NCBI GenBank assembly: GCA_015499985.1
Contig: JAAAUF010000491.1
Span: forward strand, 1 to 30,831
Reading direction: 5' to 3'
From: Haplosporangium gracile
Lineage: Eukaryota > Mortierellomycota > Mortierellomycetes > Mortierellales > Mortierellaceae
DNA: 30,831 nt
Below the pieces are notes generated by a model. That model had not been told where the DNA came from. It made no database searches and saw only the letters and a list, made by a program, of their open reading frames with translations. The stretch's first letter is position 1, and each line of letters begins with the position of its first letter. The translations under genes were made by a program, and so were the position numbers. Shown here piece after piece: positions 9,384-19,202 of the stretch.

Positions 9384-11224
9384 TCAGAGTGTGTGCTTGA
9401 GGACGCTGTCGGTGACGGCACAGACCCAAGTGCCTTGGTGAGGTTGTCCGACAATGAACCCGTTCTCGCTCGACCCTCCGAACCTAGACTGGGCTGATGA
9501 AGCTGTATCATTTCCGTTGGATCCTACAGACTCTTCTTCGATTGTGTTGTTGGGGTCTGTCGCCGTGAACCTCATCGTTGTTACATCTAAGTTGTATTTC
9601 GATCAGAACATATACATCAGAACACCAAAAGAAATTTGATCAGCGAATTAATTATTTTTGATTTGTTTCACTCTTTTGCATCAGTTGTGGCATACATCAA
9701 GCGCAAACATACCGGTCTGAATGTCTGACGAGGACAAGTCGTTGTCGATATGTCCGTGGTCCTGGGCCTTGCCATGATGGATGAACTGCACCCATTGTCC
9801 AACCTGGAGGTCGTGCACGGTATCAACGGCCATGTTTCCTTTGCTGGGGTCTCCCCCCGTGATCTTGTACACCGTTGCCTTTGACTAGAGTTTTTCATGG
9901 AAGGAATACATAGAAGGTGTCAGGGACGATCCAAAATACAGGTTCATAAAGGCGATTGGGAGGAACAAAGAAAAGCGTTGATATGGCTTCATACCATGTC
10001 GACTTGAGCAACAGACCCAGAAGTGGCGGTGGTGGGTTCACCGGTGGCCAAGAAGTACTCTTTGTCCTTGGTCAATGTTGTCGCTTGAAGTCTGTCGAGC
10101 AAGAGTCTTGTTGCGTTGGATTCATCCAACTCCAGAATGATATTGCCTCGGCACCTATCACATAGAGGTACGTCAATTAGGTCTTGGCTTTAATTTTAAC
10201 CTATAAGTTACCTTATACTCCTCGCATCCGAAGTGTTAAGTATAACTGCTTACCGTGTGATCTGCATGGCAGGTCCTAAGGGCGACATAGATGGATATGT
10301 CACACTTGTGGTCTCCTGCTTTGCTGCGGGACGTTTCAAGATCGAAACACCCAAAACGCCATCCTGAACCAATTGGCCGTCATAAAACATTGTCACTGGC
10401 CGTCCAGTAATAAACGGCGTCGAACTCGCCATCAGTCCGACCTTCGACGCCGCCGGGTTGGCTGTATCCAAAGCTTCCAAAAACTGGTGCACCTCCAAAT
10501 CCGAGATCATCATAATATCCTGATCTATTTCCTTTGATCCTAAAGCTGAGGCCAAAGATGAAGAGGGAGGAAGAGCAGCGGTAGGGACTTGGACTTGGTT
10601 GCGTCCGATCGAGATACTTTTAAAGGATGACCAGGCGTCGGCAGTATCGAGGCCTCGCTCTTCAATGTCCTGCGAACGTGCCCATTTACCGACCGATTTC
10701 TCTTTCAAACGTTTCCGACGCGATTCTGCACCCGAGAGGTAGAACGGTTGACAGTCCACAAGGCGGTCCGTGGAGGCAAGAACATTAGTAGCGGTAGAGG
10801 GCGTGATGGTGAGGGTGGAAACGCCGTGTCCGGAGGGCGTTGGGACACGATCGACGACTGCGCCGAGGATGTGTTGGGATTGGGAGATGTGGTCTGGGAC
10901 CTTGGAGGGAAGGGTTAGGAGATCGGAACCGGGATAGGATCGCGAGGCGAGGATGATGGTGACGCCTGACTTTTTGGCTTTGGCGTTATCGGTGACGGTG
11001 GTGGAGGATGTGGAAGAAGAGGTGGGGAGGCATTGGGACAAGGCGATTGTGAGGTCAGGGTGTGAACTTGTTATTGCTGTCCAGAGAGTCTTTTGGTTGA
11101 GTCGGTGTCCGAGGGCCGTTGTCGTCCGGGTAAACAAGGCTGTTCTTGCTGCTCTGCGTGTTGTTGCTGTGGTGGTGGTGGCGGCGAAGGGCACCGCCTT
11201 TGCGAATGAGCGACTAAGGTGCAT
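9384..11224 (-). CDS. FIST-domain protein (FBXO22-like FIST N/C region, no F-box seen)
   Basis: Four exons on minus: 11224-10254, 10154-9995, 9884-9713 and 9586-9384, in frame throughout, 501 aa. FIST domains are proposed ligand-sensing modules, found in bacterial signalling proteins and in the human F-box protein FBXO22. Supporting motifs are ASSTPFITGRPVTMF (residues about 266-280), VLGVSIL soon after, then a FIST-C-like part with GNIILELD, TLTKDKEYFLATG, LQVGQWVQF and the terminal GFIVGQP. The first 45 residues are rich in Arg, Ala, Ser and Thr and lack acidic residues, as in mitochondrial presequences; mitochondrial targeting is an inference. The start is the first ATG of the open frame, matching that presequence. 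It shares a 242-bp divergent promoter with MED6. Residues about 60-90 and 240-260 are low-complexity. The family call rests on remembered motifs and should be tested by profile search. Confidence 0.72.
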
Positions 11225-11466
11225 TGTAAGTTGGTGTAGGTGTTCCTGGGAATGATTCGGAAATAAAAAAGCGAAGCTTGTTGTACACAAAAGGTATGGA
11301 TCGTGACTACTTCTTGAAGAAAGGATTGCGTTTTTTATATTCAGGTCCAACGCTCTTCCTTTTGTTTTCTCTGAATTGCACTCCAACAAGACGACATACA
11401 CTTCGCCCAACCTCCACTCAGGAGCTCGCCAAGGATAGGACCCTTTCACAACAAAGCAAACAAACC
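11225..11466. promoter_or_regulatory. Divergent promoter between the FIST gene and MED6
   Basis: Only 242 bp separate the two start codons, which face away from each other, so both promoters and 5' UTRs must fit here and may be co-controlled. A weak TATA-like TTTTATATTC sits about 130 nt before the MED6 start. No other element stands out. Confidence 0.55.
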
Positions 11467-13114
11467 ATGACGGACACCAACCTACTGAATGTCGAGTGGC
11501 GCTTCCACGAGTGGATCATGGTAATCAACAACCCAACCACCAACCAAAAGGATTACTTTCAGCAAAACGTGCCAATGTGGATCTTTCCTTTCCCAGGTTT
11601 ACCATGCACAACCAAGACTAAAGTCTTTGTTCGTTAAATTACACACAAAAAAAAAAAAAAAAAAAAACACGCCCATAGGGAGTCGGTGGACTGAACCCAG
11701 ACAACGTGTTAGACTACTTTGCACAGTCGCCATTCTGGGACCCCACTTGCAACAACGCCGTCATCAGGATGCAGACCCAGTTCAACAACCTTGGCGAGAT
11801 GACCCAAAAACTCAAGTACGGAACAATACGAGATAATAACCATAACGTTTTCATTTCATTTCACTTATATCAACCTGAAAAAAACAAGCAGCAACTGACA
11901 TTATTTATTTGGGAATTTGGTGGCCGTGATAATAAAAAAAAATAGAGAACAGAGAGGCTTGGAGTTTGCATTGATCCATGAACGATACCCGACGCTCTTT
12001 ATCATTCAAAAGCAGGAACGAAAGGGCCCAGATTGGGGTAAGGGAGTACTACGACAAGTTAGAAAGTACTGATATTGACATGGGCCCTACTTGCACACTG
12101 ATCGGCGATCGTACTCACTTTGTCTTCGTTTTATATTATTTCTAGTCCTCCCGATGGATGTCTACTATGTCTTGAATGGCAGTATCTACATGAACCCGGA
12201 CGTACAGACCCTTCTTTCAAATCGCGTTGTAAGTGAACACGTTCAGGATCATGGTCGAAGCAACACGGACAGGAAGAGCTTATTGAGACCCACCATCACC
12301 CTAGTAAAATCAACTGCTAATTATGTTACATCTCCATCTCACTTGATAGCTTGGAAGTTTGTTCTATGTGGAGAGCGCGTTCAACGAGGCAAGGACAATG
12401 ACAGAGTTTCACCCATCGACTGGCTATCACTGGAAGGCACCAGCGGAAATCACATCAGCAACAGCAGCAGGAGCATTGATCCCAGCTATCCCTGGCCTTG
12501 CTGCCATCACCGCACCAGGCGCCGCAGCGCCGGCAAAAGCAGGTAACAACTCCTTTCATCTCTGAGCAAAAACCGCGTCATTTACTGTGGTATGCCGAAT
12601 AAGCTCCAGTACCATTTTATATACAAATCTATTTCTAACTCTCGGTTGTCGTTTCGTACAAACACATTTCGCAGAATCAAAGGAATATCAGGTGGCTGTG
12701 GACCGGGCGATCAAGAATTTGGAGCAACAGATGCATATGAAGCAGCTGATGCAACAAGCAGGAAATGCTGCTGGTGGTGGTGGCGCGGCCGGAGGTGCAG
12801 GAACCGGAACGGGAGCTGATGCCAAGGTCAAGCAGGAGGGAGCTGCCGGAATGAATGCTGGCGCTGGTAGTGGTGGTGCTGTCGCTAATACTGCTGCAGC
12901 GTCGAAGGGCACACCCAAGAGCACCGCCAAAAGGCGCAAGAAGAGCGAGGAGGCTTCGGCAGCGGCGGCTAGCATGGGCATCAATACCAGTGTTGCGGCT
13001 GCCTCTCAAAGCCGAGGTCCCCCCTCAGGTGGTGTCACACCCGGTGGACCTGCAACGCCTAACTCTGCTCCTGTGAAGAGACGGAAGAAGACCAAGAACG
13101 TCGACCCCAAGTAG
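11467..13114 (+). CDS. MED6: Mediator complex subunit 6
   Basis: Head-module subunit of Mediator, which links activators to RNA polymerase II in the nucleus. Six exons: 11467-11520, 11679-11815, 11946-12037, 12146-12228, 12350-12542 and 12675-13114, in frame, 332 aa. The conserved core is plain: an N-terminal NLLNVEWRFHEWI, then VLDYFAQSPFWDPTCNNAVIRMQ, GLEFALIHERYPTLFIIQKQ, LPMDVYYVLNGSIYMNPD and SLFYVESAFNEA (the second and third stretch exceed a simple motif, but each follows the Med6 order). The family core ends near residue 170. After it comes an Ala/Gly/Ser-rich tail with basic patches (KRRKK twice), as in other fungal MED6 C-termini. The start ATG opens directly before the core. Exon 3 has two frame-compatible acceptors, AG at 11944-11945 or 11953-11954, differing by three residues. 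Glomulin-like gene follows on the same strand 173 bp later with its own TATA box. Confidence 0.95.
11647..11667 (+). repeat. A21 homopolymer just before a MED6 splice acceptor
   Basis: Twenty-one A in the sense strand of MED6 intron 1, ending ten bases before the acceptor AG at 11677-11678. This is where a pyrimidine tract would usually be. Confidence 0.85.
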
Positions 13115-13210
13115 GTTCTTTGTGGACTTGCTCTGTAGCATAACTTGCAAATAAAAAAACCCCCCAAATTGATCATTGATCTCGAAAGTCACGCTGGTGG
13201 CAAAAAAACG

Positions 13211-13219
13211 TATAAAAGG
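13211..13219 (+). promoter_or_regulatory. TATA box of the glomulin-like gene
   Basis: TATAAAAGG, close to the ideal TATA consensus, lies 77 nt upstream of the start codon at 13288, in the 173-bp gap after MED6. Its position fits a short 5' UTR. It suggests that this gene is transcribed separately from MED6. Confidence 0.5.
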
Positions 13220-13287
13220 AGCCCTTGCCTTCTCTTTCTACCAACACCCACATCACAACAAAAAGCACAACAGGAAAACGACGCGAC

Positions 13288-15801
13288 ATGCAGCAGGAAG
13301 AAGAAACACCCAGAGAACAATTCCTGGGCAGTCAGGAGATTCTCTCAACAGTCGAATGGGTCGACGACTTGCAGGACAAGCGCGCATGTGCCGAGGCCAT
13401 GGCGCTTTTCGAAATGCACATCGCTATCTTACTCACAGGTACTACAAACTTCCTTTCAGGACTTGGACTAAAAGCTATAAAGCTAAAGTGCCGAGCCTTT
13501 TACTAAGACACTTCCCGCCTTCGCGCTCACTTATTGATTTTTTCTCTTGCCGTTTTGCTTATGTTTAGCTCTGAAGGAGGTCAAGGCCAAAAAGTTTTCG
13601 CGATTTCTAAAGGACGCGGTGCTGGCGATCTCACGACCGATCAAGGCTATTCGCCGTCTCAAGGAATACATTGCTGCAGACTCATCGACAGAAGTTGCAC
13701 AGCGCGCTCGCGAGGAGCCAGACTTGTTTGTTGAGTTTGAAGAAAAGATCTCCAAGGCTGTTCAGGGCTTGGTCACGCTGGTTGTCGACAAGTGGCCCGC
13801 AGAGCAGGTAAACATCATACTGCCAGGCTATTGATTCAACCTGTTCGCAGCAACAAGAGCTTGTTCACCTTTTCGATACTAATAATAATGTATCATAACT
13901 ACTGCTATCACTTTTGTAGGGATTCACGTTGAAGCTGAGCCCGGAACAGGAGAACGAACTCAACAACCAACACTACCTGTTGGTGTACCTGATCCTGATG
14001 GTTCTGGATCAGTGGGTTGCAACGGAGAACATGGACGCAGCCTCGACATACTTTGAATACGCCAATCCCAAGTACAAACGATTCTCTCCGCGCGGACCAA
14101 ACCAATCACCAGCACCCAAGGAGAACACAGGAGCCACTCTGCGCCACCTTCAATGCATGTTGGTAAGTACCAACGTCCATGGCGATTGTTTGGCGTGTCG
14201 CTTGATGGGTAGTGAATAGCATAAGAATTTAGCTCATCGAGAATTTCAACGCTCTTTTCATAGGACTTGTGCACAAAGTGCCATCTTTCAATCGAGGACC
14301 TCCTTATCTGGAAGCCTACTCCAGGTGGGAACTTTTGTGATGTTCGAACTGCTTCTAGCTCTCTCCCGGTCACAATAACATAGAAGTGTTGTTTATATTA
14401 ACACATCTTTGCTTCTTGCCTTCCAATGAAATAGTGTTTTCGACGGGAGTGAATGACATGGACGATAGCTATGACGAGGAAGCAATGGTGGAGGACAACT
14501 ACCCGCTATCGGAGACAGGAATCACAACGCTCACAGCAGGAATGATCTACGCCATGATTAACCCAACAAAGCTCGCGACACCCTTCACATTCCCACTAGC
14601 ACTTGCCCAGGATTGGGTCTTTACCACGGCGGGAGGACTTGCCAGTGGATTTCTCAACAATGAAGAGTCTCAACTCCCTATGGCGGATAAAGCACTCTTG
14701 GTTCTCTTGTATGCGATTGACAGGACGCCGCTGGACTCTTTCAAGATGGAGGGACTGGACTATTGCTCCAAGGATAGTGCAATGGATCGTATGGGACTGT
14801 TCCAGATCTTCCAGGTCATGGTTAACTTTGCAGCAACTTGCTCGTCGTCGAGTTACCGGTTCTTTTGCTTCCAAGGACTCGATCGTTTGATCCAGGCATG
14901 CGCGGATGATGTCAAGGTGGTTCTTCTCGAGCAACTGGTGTCGCCCAAGTGCCCATTCGAGTCCATGAGAGCGGCGGCGATCAACTTGGTCAAAGGAGTA
15001 GTCGAGAGAGCGTTTACGGCTTTAGAGAAGGCTAGAGCAACCACGCAGGAGAATCTGAAGATGGGTAAGCCAGCGGTGCAATACGACTTGAGTCCGTTCA
15101 ACAGTCCGTTGCTACTGAAGAACTTCCAGGAGCATGTATTACGATTGGAGAGCAAGCCGTTCCAGCATAGTCCATTGAAGAACGAGAGGGCTTGGCATGA
15201 CAAGTTTGACACATTTATGCATGCCCTCAACTTTTACCTGTTTCTTCTCATGCGTGACTCCAAGGATGACAACTTGGTACGTACTTAGTACCTTTTTACT
15301 GTGTCCTTGTCGTCAGATTTTCCTTGCGGATGAAATTATACAAACAGTCCGCGTACTAACTTATCTTGGCGTGTGTTGTTGCTTTGATATTAATAGACGG
15401 AGGTGTGGTCGACATCGAACCTCAAGTGTACGCAGAGCGAGTTCTTGGAACCTTTGACGACACGCGTTCAGGACTTGAAGGAAGACTACATTCAGAGACT
15501 GGCCAAGGTTGAGATGGAGCAGGACGCAGATTTTATGGATGACGTTCAGCAGGGAGAAGGAGGCCCAATCGCAGAAGGAAAGATCCGGTCCAAGAACGGA
15601 GTTGTCAACTTTGACATTGATATGGACGATGAAGTTGACTATGATAGCGACGATGATAACGCTTTGAAGGGACCACCCAAGGACACCGCAATGGAGCTGA
15701 ACCAGAGTATGATGAAGCTCGAGTTGATGGATGAGCTACTTGAGCGGATCCAGGAGCTGACTTCTTCTGCGCTCGTTGAGGAGGAGGAGGACGACGATTA
15801 A
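13288..15801 (+). CDS. Glomulin / ALF4 / Ybp family protein
   Basis: Six exons: 13288-13438, 13569-13807, 13920-14162, 14264-14324, 14435-15276 and 15397-15801, all GT-AG and in frame, 646 aa, close to the 590-675 aa usual for the family. The protein is almost wholly helical, as expected for HEAT-like repeats, with hydrophobic helices such as LLVYLILMVLDQW, FQGLDRLIQACADDV and ALNFYLFLLMRD, and an acidic tail (MDDEVDYDSDDD, then EEEEDDD at the end). In animals glomulin binds the RING protein RBX1 and blocks SCF-type ubiquitin ligases; yeast Ybp1 aids oxidative activation of Yap1 and Ybp2 acts at kinetochores; plant ALF4 is the RBX1-binding counterpart. Which of these roles applies cannot be read from sequence. 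The start ATG lies in a short acidic leader and no earlier in-frame ATG exists in the exon. The adjacent F-box gene makes an SCF role attractive but unproven. Confidence 0.72.
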
Positions 15802-16029
15802 TAAACTCAGTCTGCTTTATTAGCGATCATTATTTTGAGTTTCGGTTTAGGTAGGACAGAAGTGATGGCGGGAGTAAGAAAATCTCTCGTCACCAAAATT
15901 CACATATACACAAAGTTTCGCCTTGACTATGTAAAAGCTTGATTCACAACGCCCAAGAGAGTTGAGAAAAGAAATTTCAGCTTCTTCTTTTCCCCAAACA
16001 AAAACAACAAGCAACAAAAACTCGCGACG

Positions 16030-18980
16030 ATGAGAACCGACACAACCACCATCAATGTGTCCCAAGGACAACCAAAAGAAGCACCAAAAAGACTCTCCCC
16101 TATTGAGATTCCAGAGCTCCTCCACCACATTGCCAGCTACGTCTCCGACCGCCTCGTCGACCTCGGTCGAGCCGCTCAAGTCTCCCTCTCATTCCATGCG
16201 ACCTTCACGCCACTCTTCTGGCGGAGTATCATCCTCGAAGGAGAAGACGCCGAAGAGATTTGGGAATCGCACAAGGGGTTCCGGATGGGGATGATTCGGT
16301 ACGGAAGATTCGTCGAGGAATTGCAGTTAACGGGGATTAGGATTCAGGATGGGGATGTGGAGTTGATGGCGGAGAATTTTATGAGATTGAGGGTTTTGAA
16401 CCTTTCTGGGACGAACGTAACGGAGGAGACGTTGAAAGTGCTGATTCACAGTGATCCTTATCGGGTGCAGGAAGGTGGTGGGGCTAGGAAGAGGAAGGCG
16501 GTGATGGAGGGATCACTGGCGAAGTGGAAGGGTGGTGCAAGGCCGACAAGTGCTGCAGCCGCGGTGGATGATAATGACGAAGAGTACGGCGATAACGAGG
16601 TGGTGGAAGAGGAGGGTTTGGATGGGATTGAGAGAGATGACGCGGTGGATGCGAAGACAAAGATGACCAAATACAGAGAGTACACCGAGACCGAAACCGA
16701 GCACGAGTTCGACNNNNNNNNNNATCCACAGCCACCGAGTCTGAACAGGATCGTCCTACAGGAAGCATTCCTCGTGGATCTGCATCATCAGCAGCACTAT
16801 CATCATCATCAACCAAAGGCGTTCGAAGATTAGCAGGAAGGATCCCACTCCATCGCCAATCGGGTACGACCCGCCCCGCCAAGTTCAAGGGCACCAAGAC
16901 CCAGTTTCCGTTCTTCCTTGAAGAGCTGGTCCTCAACCGATGTGGGAACCTGACGGGTGCGTCAGTTCTCAAGGTTGTCAGTCGTTTGGGTCCACAGTTG
17001 AAGCGGTTGCATCTGAACCATGTCGCAGAGCTGTCGGATCGGGATATGTTGAGCTTTATGAAGCATGTTCCTCAGCTGGTCGAGATTAACGTCAAGGGCA
17101 CCGATGTCTCGGATACTTTCTTGCAGGGCCTTGCCGAACTGACTGCTGGATCGGATTCTACCTCTACTACTACGGCTGCAGGATTGGCATCTGGTACAGG
17201 AGCCGGAGGGAGAGCAGGATTGGAGGCGTTGAATTTCAACATGCTGAATGTTTCGCCGGCTGGCCTCATCCCCTTGATCAAGGCCAACAAGTTAACCCTC
17301 AAGAGCATTGCTTTGGAGCACAATCACGGCGCTACTAACGAGGTCCTGCACGCGTTCATTGAGGTCCCTAACAACAACAGTAGTAAAAACAAGACGTCCA
17401 CGATCACCCAGAGCAAGAAGTCGACCAAGAAGGGAGAGCCCTCTATCCTGCCGCGTGCGTTTGCTCTGAACACTGTCCTGACCTCACTCCGAGTATCGTA
17501 CTGCACCACCTTGTCGGATGAAGGCTTTGCGATCCTGTTCACGGCGGCGACGGAGCTGCAGACGCTCGAAATTGATGGCACTAGTGTGGGCGACGAGTCT
17601 CTGTTGGCGTTGGCAGCGACGTATCGGAACCGGATGAGGTTACTCGGGTATGGAGTCCCTGCAGCCTGGCGCGAGTTTGAGATTGCAGAGGACGAGATCT
17701 TGATTGCCGAGCATGCCAAGAAACCCTCTGAGGCTGGGGCGGCGGCGTTGTTGAGGAAGGCTCAGGGGTATGATCCCAGTCTCAAGGTATATTCGGGTCA
17801 CACTGTCGTGGGTGGGTTGCGTCGGTTGTCGCTCAAGCATTGTCCTCGGATCACCAATAAGGGCTTGCGAGCGATTGTTCGGTCCTGTGTCAACCTCGAC
17901 GGTTTGAACGTCTCTAACTGTGGGCGGCTCAGTATTGAGATTTTTAATGGCCCCTGGGCGTGTACTCAGCTGGTTAACTTGATGATTGCGGGGATGCCGC
18001 TGGAGTTGATGCCTGGTACGACTTGGTATCCGACGTTGGTCAAGGAGGAGATGTTGGAGAGACAGAGGTTTCCATTGCAAGAGGAGGATTTCCCGGCCAA
18101 GTATGAGTTTAATTACCAAGGGGATTATGATTATATTGTCAACCCTACGCAGGAGAGCAGTGGGTTTGGCGGCTTTGGTGATAGTGATGATGACGACGAG
18201 GATGAGGGGGATGATGAGGAGTTATTGGACGACGCCGCGATCATGGCTGCCATCAAGGCTGCAGTTGCCGCCGCTGCTGCCAAACACGCCGCTAAGAACA
18301 AGGCCAAGAAAGCCGCCTCTGCCAAGGCCGAGACGATCCTGTACAAGTTCCCTGCGGACGGCAAGACTAGGACCCTCCGCCTCCCACCCCTCAAGGACCG
18401 CAACACCAACGCCCAGCGTGCACTGTTGAAACAATTCTACAGCAAATTGGGGCTCCTCAAGAAGCTGTACTACTTTGACATGTCCCAGTGCTGTTTCCGT
18501 GTCCGGCCCAAGGACGGACTTGATCTTGTCCTCCCTGGGTTGCAGATATCCCTTAATACTTGGAACTTGTACCGGCCCCTCGGGTACACGCTGTACGATT
18601 CGGATCTGGAGTTCTTTGGACGTTATTTTGGCCGCGGACGCAAGAACTGTCCGATCCAGATGAACAAACTAGATGTTGTGGAGCAGGAACAGCGGGTAAC
18701 GGCTGAGAAGACCAAGAAGGCGGAGAAGGCCAAGGCGGCTAAAGCCAAGAAGACTGCTGCTGCCAAGGCCAAGAAGGGCAAGGAGAAGACAGTTGAGGAG
18801 GAGGAGGATGATGATGATGAAGATGAAGACGAGGATTTGCCACGAGTTGCGAAGCTAGACGAGTTGATTGTGTCCAAGTTTGCGACGGAGGAAGATCTGG
18901 ACTACGACGTCTATGAGTGGTTCATGGAGCAAGGGATTGATCTTGTCCAAATCGATGACTTTGACTATGATATGATGTGA
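16030..18980 (+). CDS. F-box / leucine-rich-repeat protein, interrupted by an assembly gap
   Basis: Likely SCF substrate receptor. Open from ATG 16030 to the gap at 16714 (228 residues), then open from 16725 to the stop at 18980 in another frame (751 residues); no introns needed. An F-box-like motif spans residues 22-66 (LSPIEIPELLHHIASYV through PLFWRSIIL), the part that would bind Skp1. LRR units follow before and after the gap: LRVLNLSGTNVTEETL, LVEINVKGTDVSD, LTSLRVSYCTTLSDEGF, LQTLEIDGTSVGDESL, LRRLSLKHCPRITNKGL and LDGLNVSNCGRLS, with the Cys-containing type usual in F-box/LRR proteins. The C-terminal third adds an acidic run, an Ala/Lys-rich helix, a unique NTWNLYRPLGYTLYDSDLE block, a Lys/Ala stretch and an acidic run. 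The frame change at the gap is most simply a wrong gap length, not a mutation. Targets are unknown. Confidence 0.8.
16714..16723. other. Assembly gap (10 N)
   Basis: Ten N inside the F-box/LRR gene, in a segment rich in Thr/Glu and Ser codons. Codons before it begin at 16711 (GAC) and the open frame after it begins at 16725, so the true number of missing bases must be 2 modulo 3 for an intact gene; ten is not. Confidence 0.97.
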
Positions 18981-19202
18981 ACGTCCGTTCTCTCCTCTCT
19001 TCACTCACATCGTCTATTTCTTTTTTTTATCCTCACAACTTATTGAATTAAACATGAATGAGAACGAGTTACAGCTTGTGTATGAAAAGTATGTTGATTT
19101 TAATAATACAGGAGGAGTGAAAAAAATTCTATCCGAAAAAGAAAAAAAAGTATACAAGAACAAAATTGAAACAAAAAATAATATGAAAATAAAGTAAAGT
19201 CT
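18981..19202. other. Convergent 3' flank between F-box and Mga2-like genes
   Basis: Two gene ends face each other over 222 bp of A/T-rich sequence. The A-rich stretch 19120-19195 probably contains overlapping poly(A) signals, but no single canonical AATAAA clearly belongs to the plus gene. Overlapping 3' UTRs are likely. Confidence 0.4.

Noticed and set aside
13115..13287. MED6 and the glomulin-like gene as one fused gene or operon
   Set aside because: MED6 ends with a stop after a normal basic tail, and a TATA box precedes the next start codon.
16030..16833. Reading the F-box protein as a complete short gene ending at 16833
   Set aside because: The end would be reached only by crossing the N run in a frame set by its arbitrary length; the frame from 16725 stays open for 751 residues and carries LRRs that continue the N-terminal ones.
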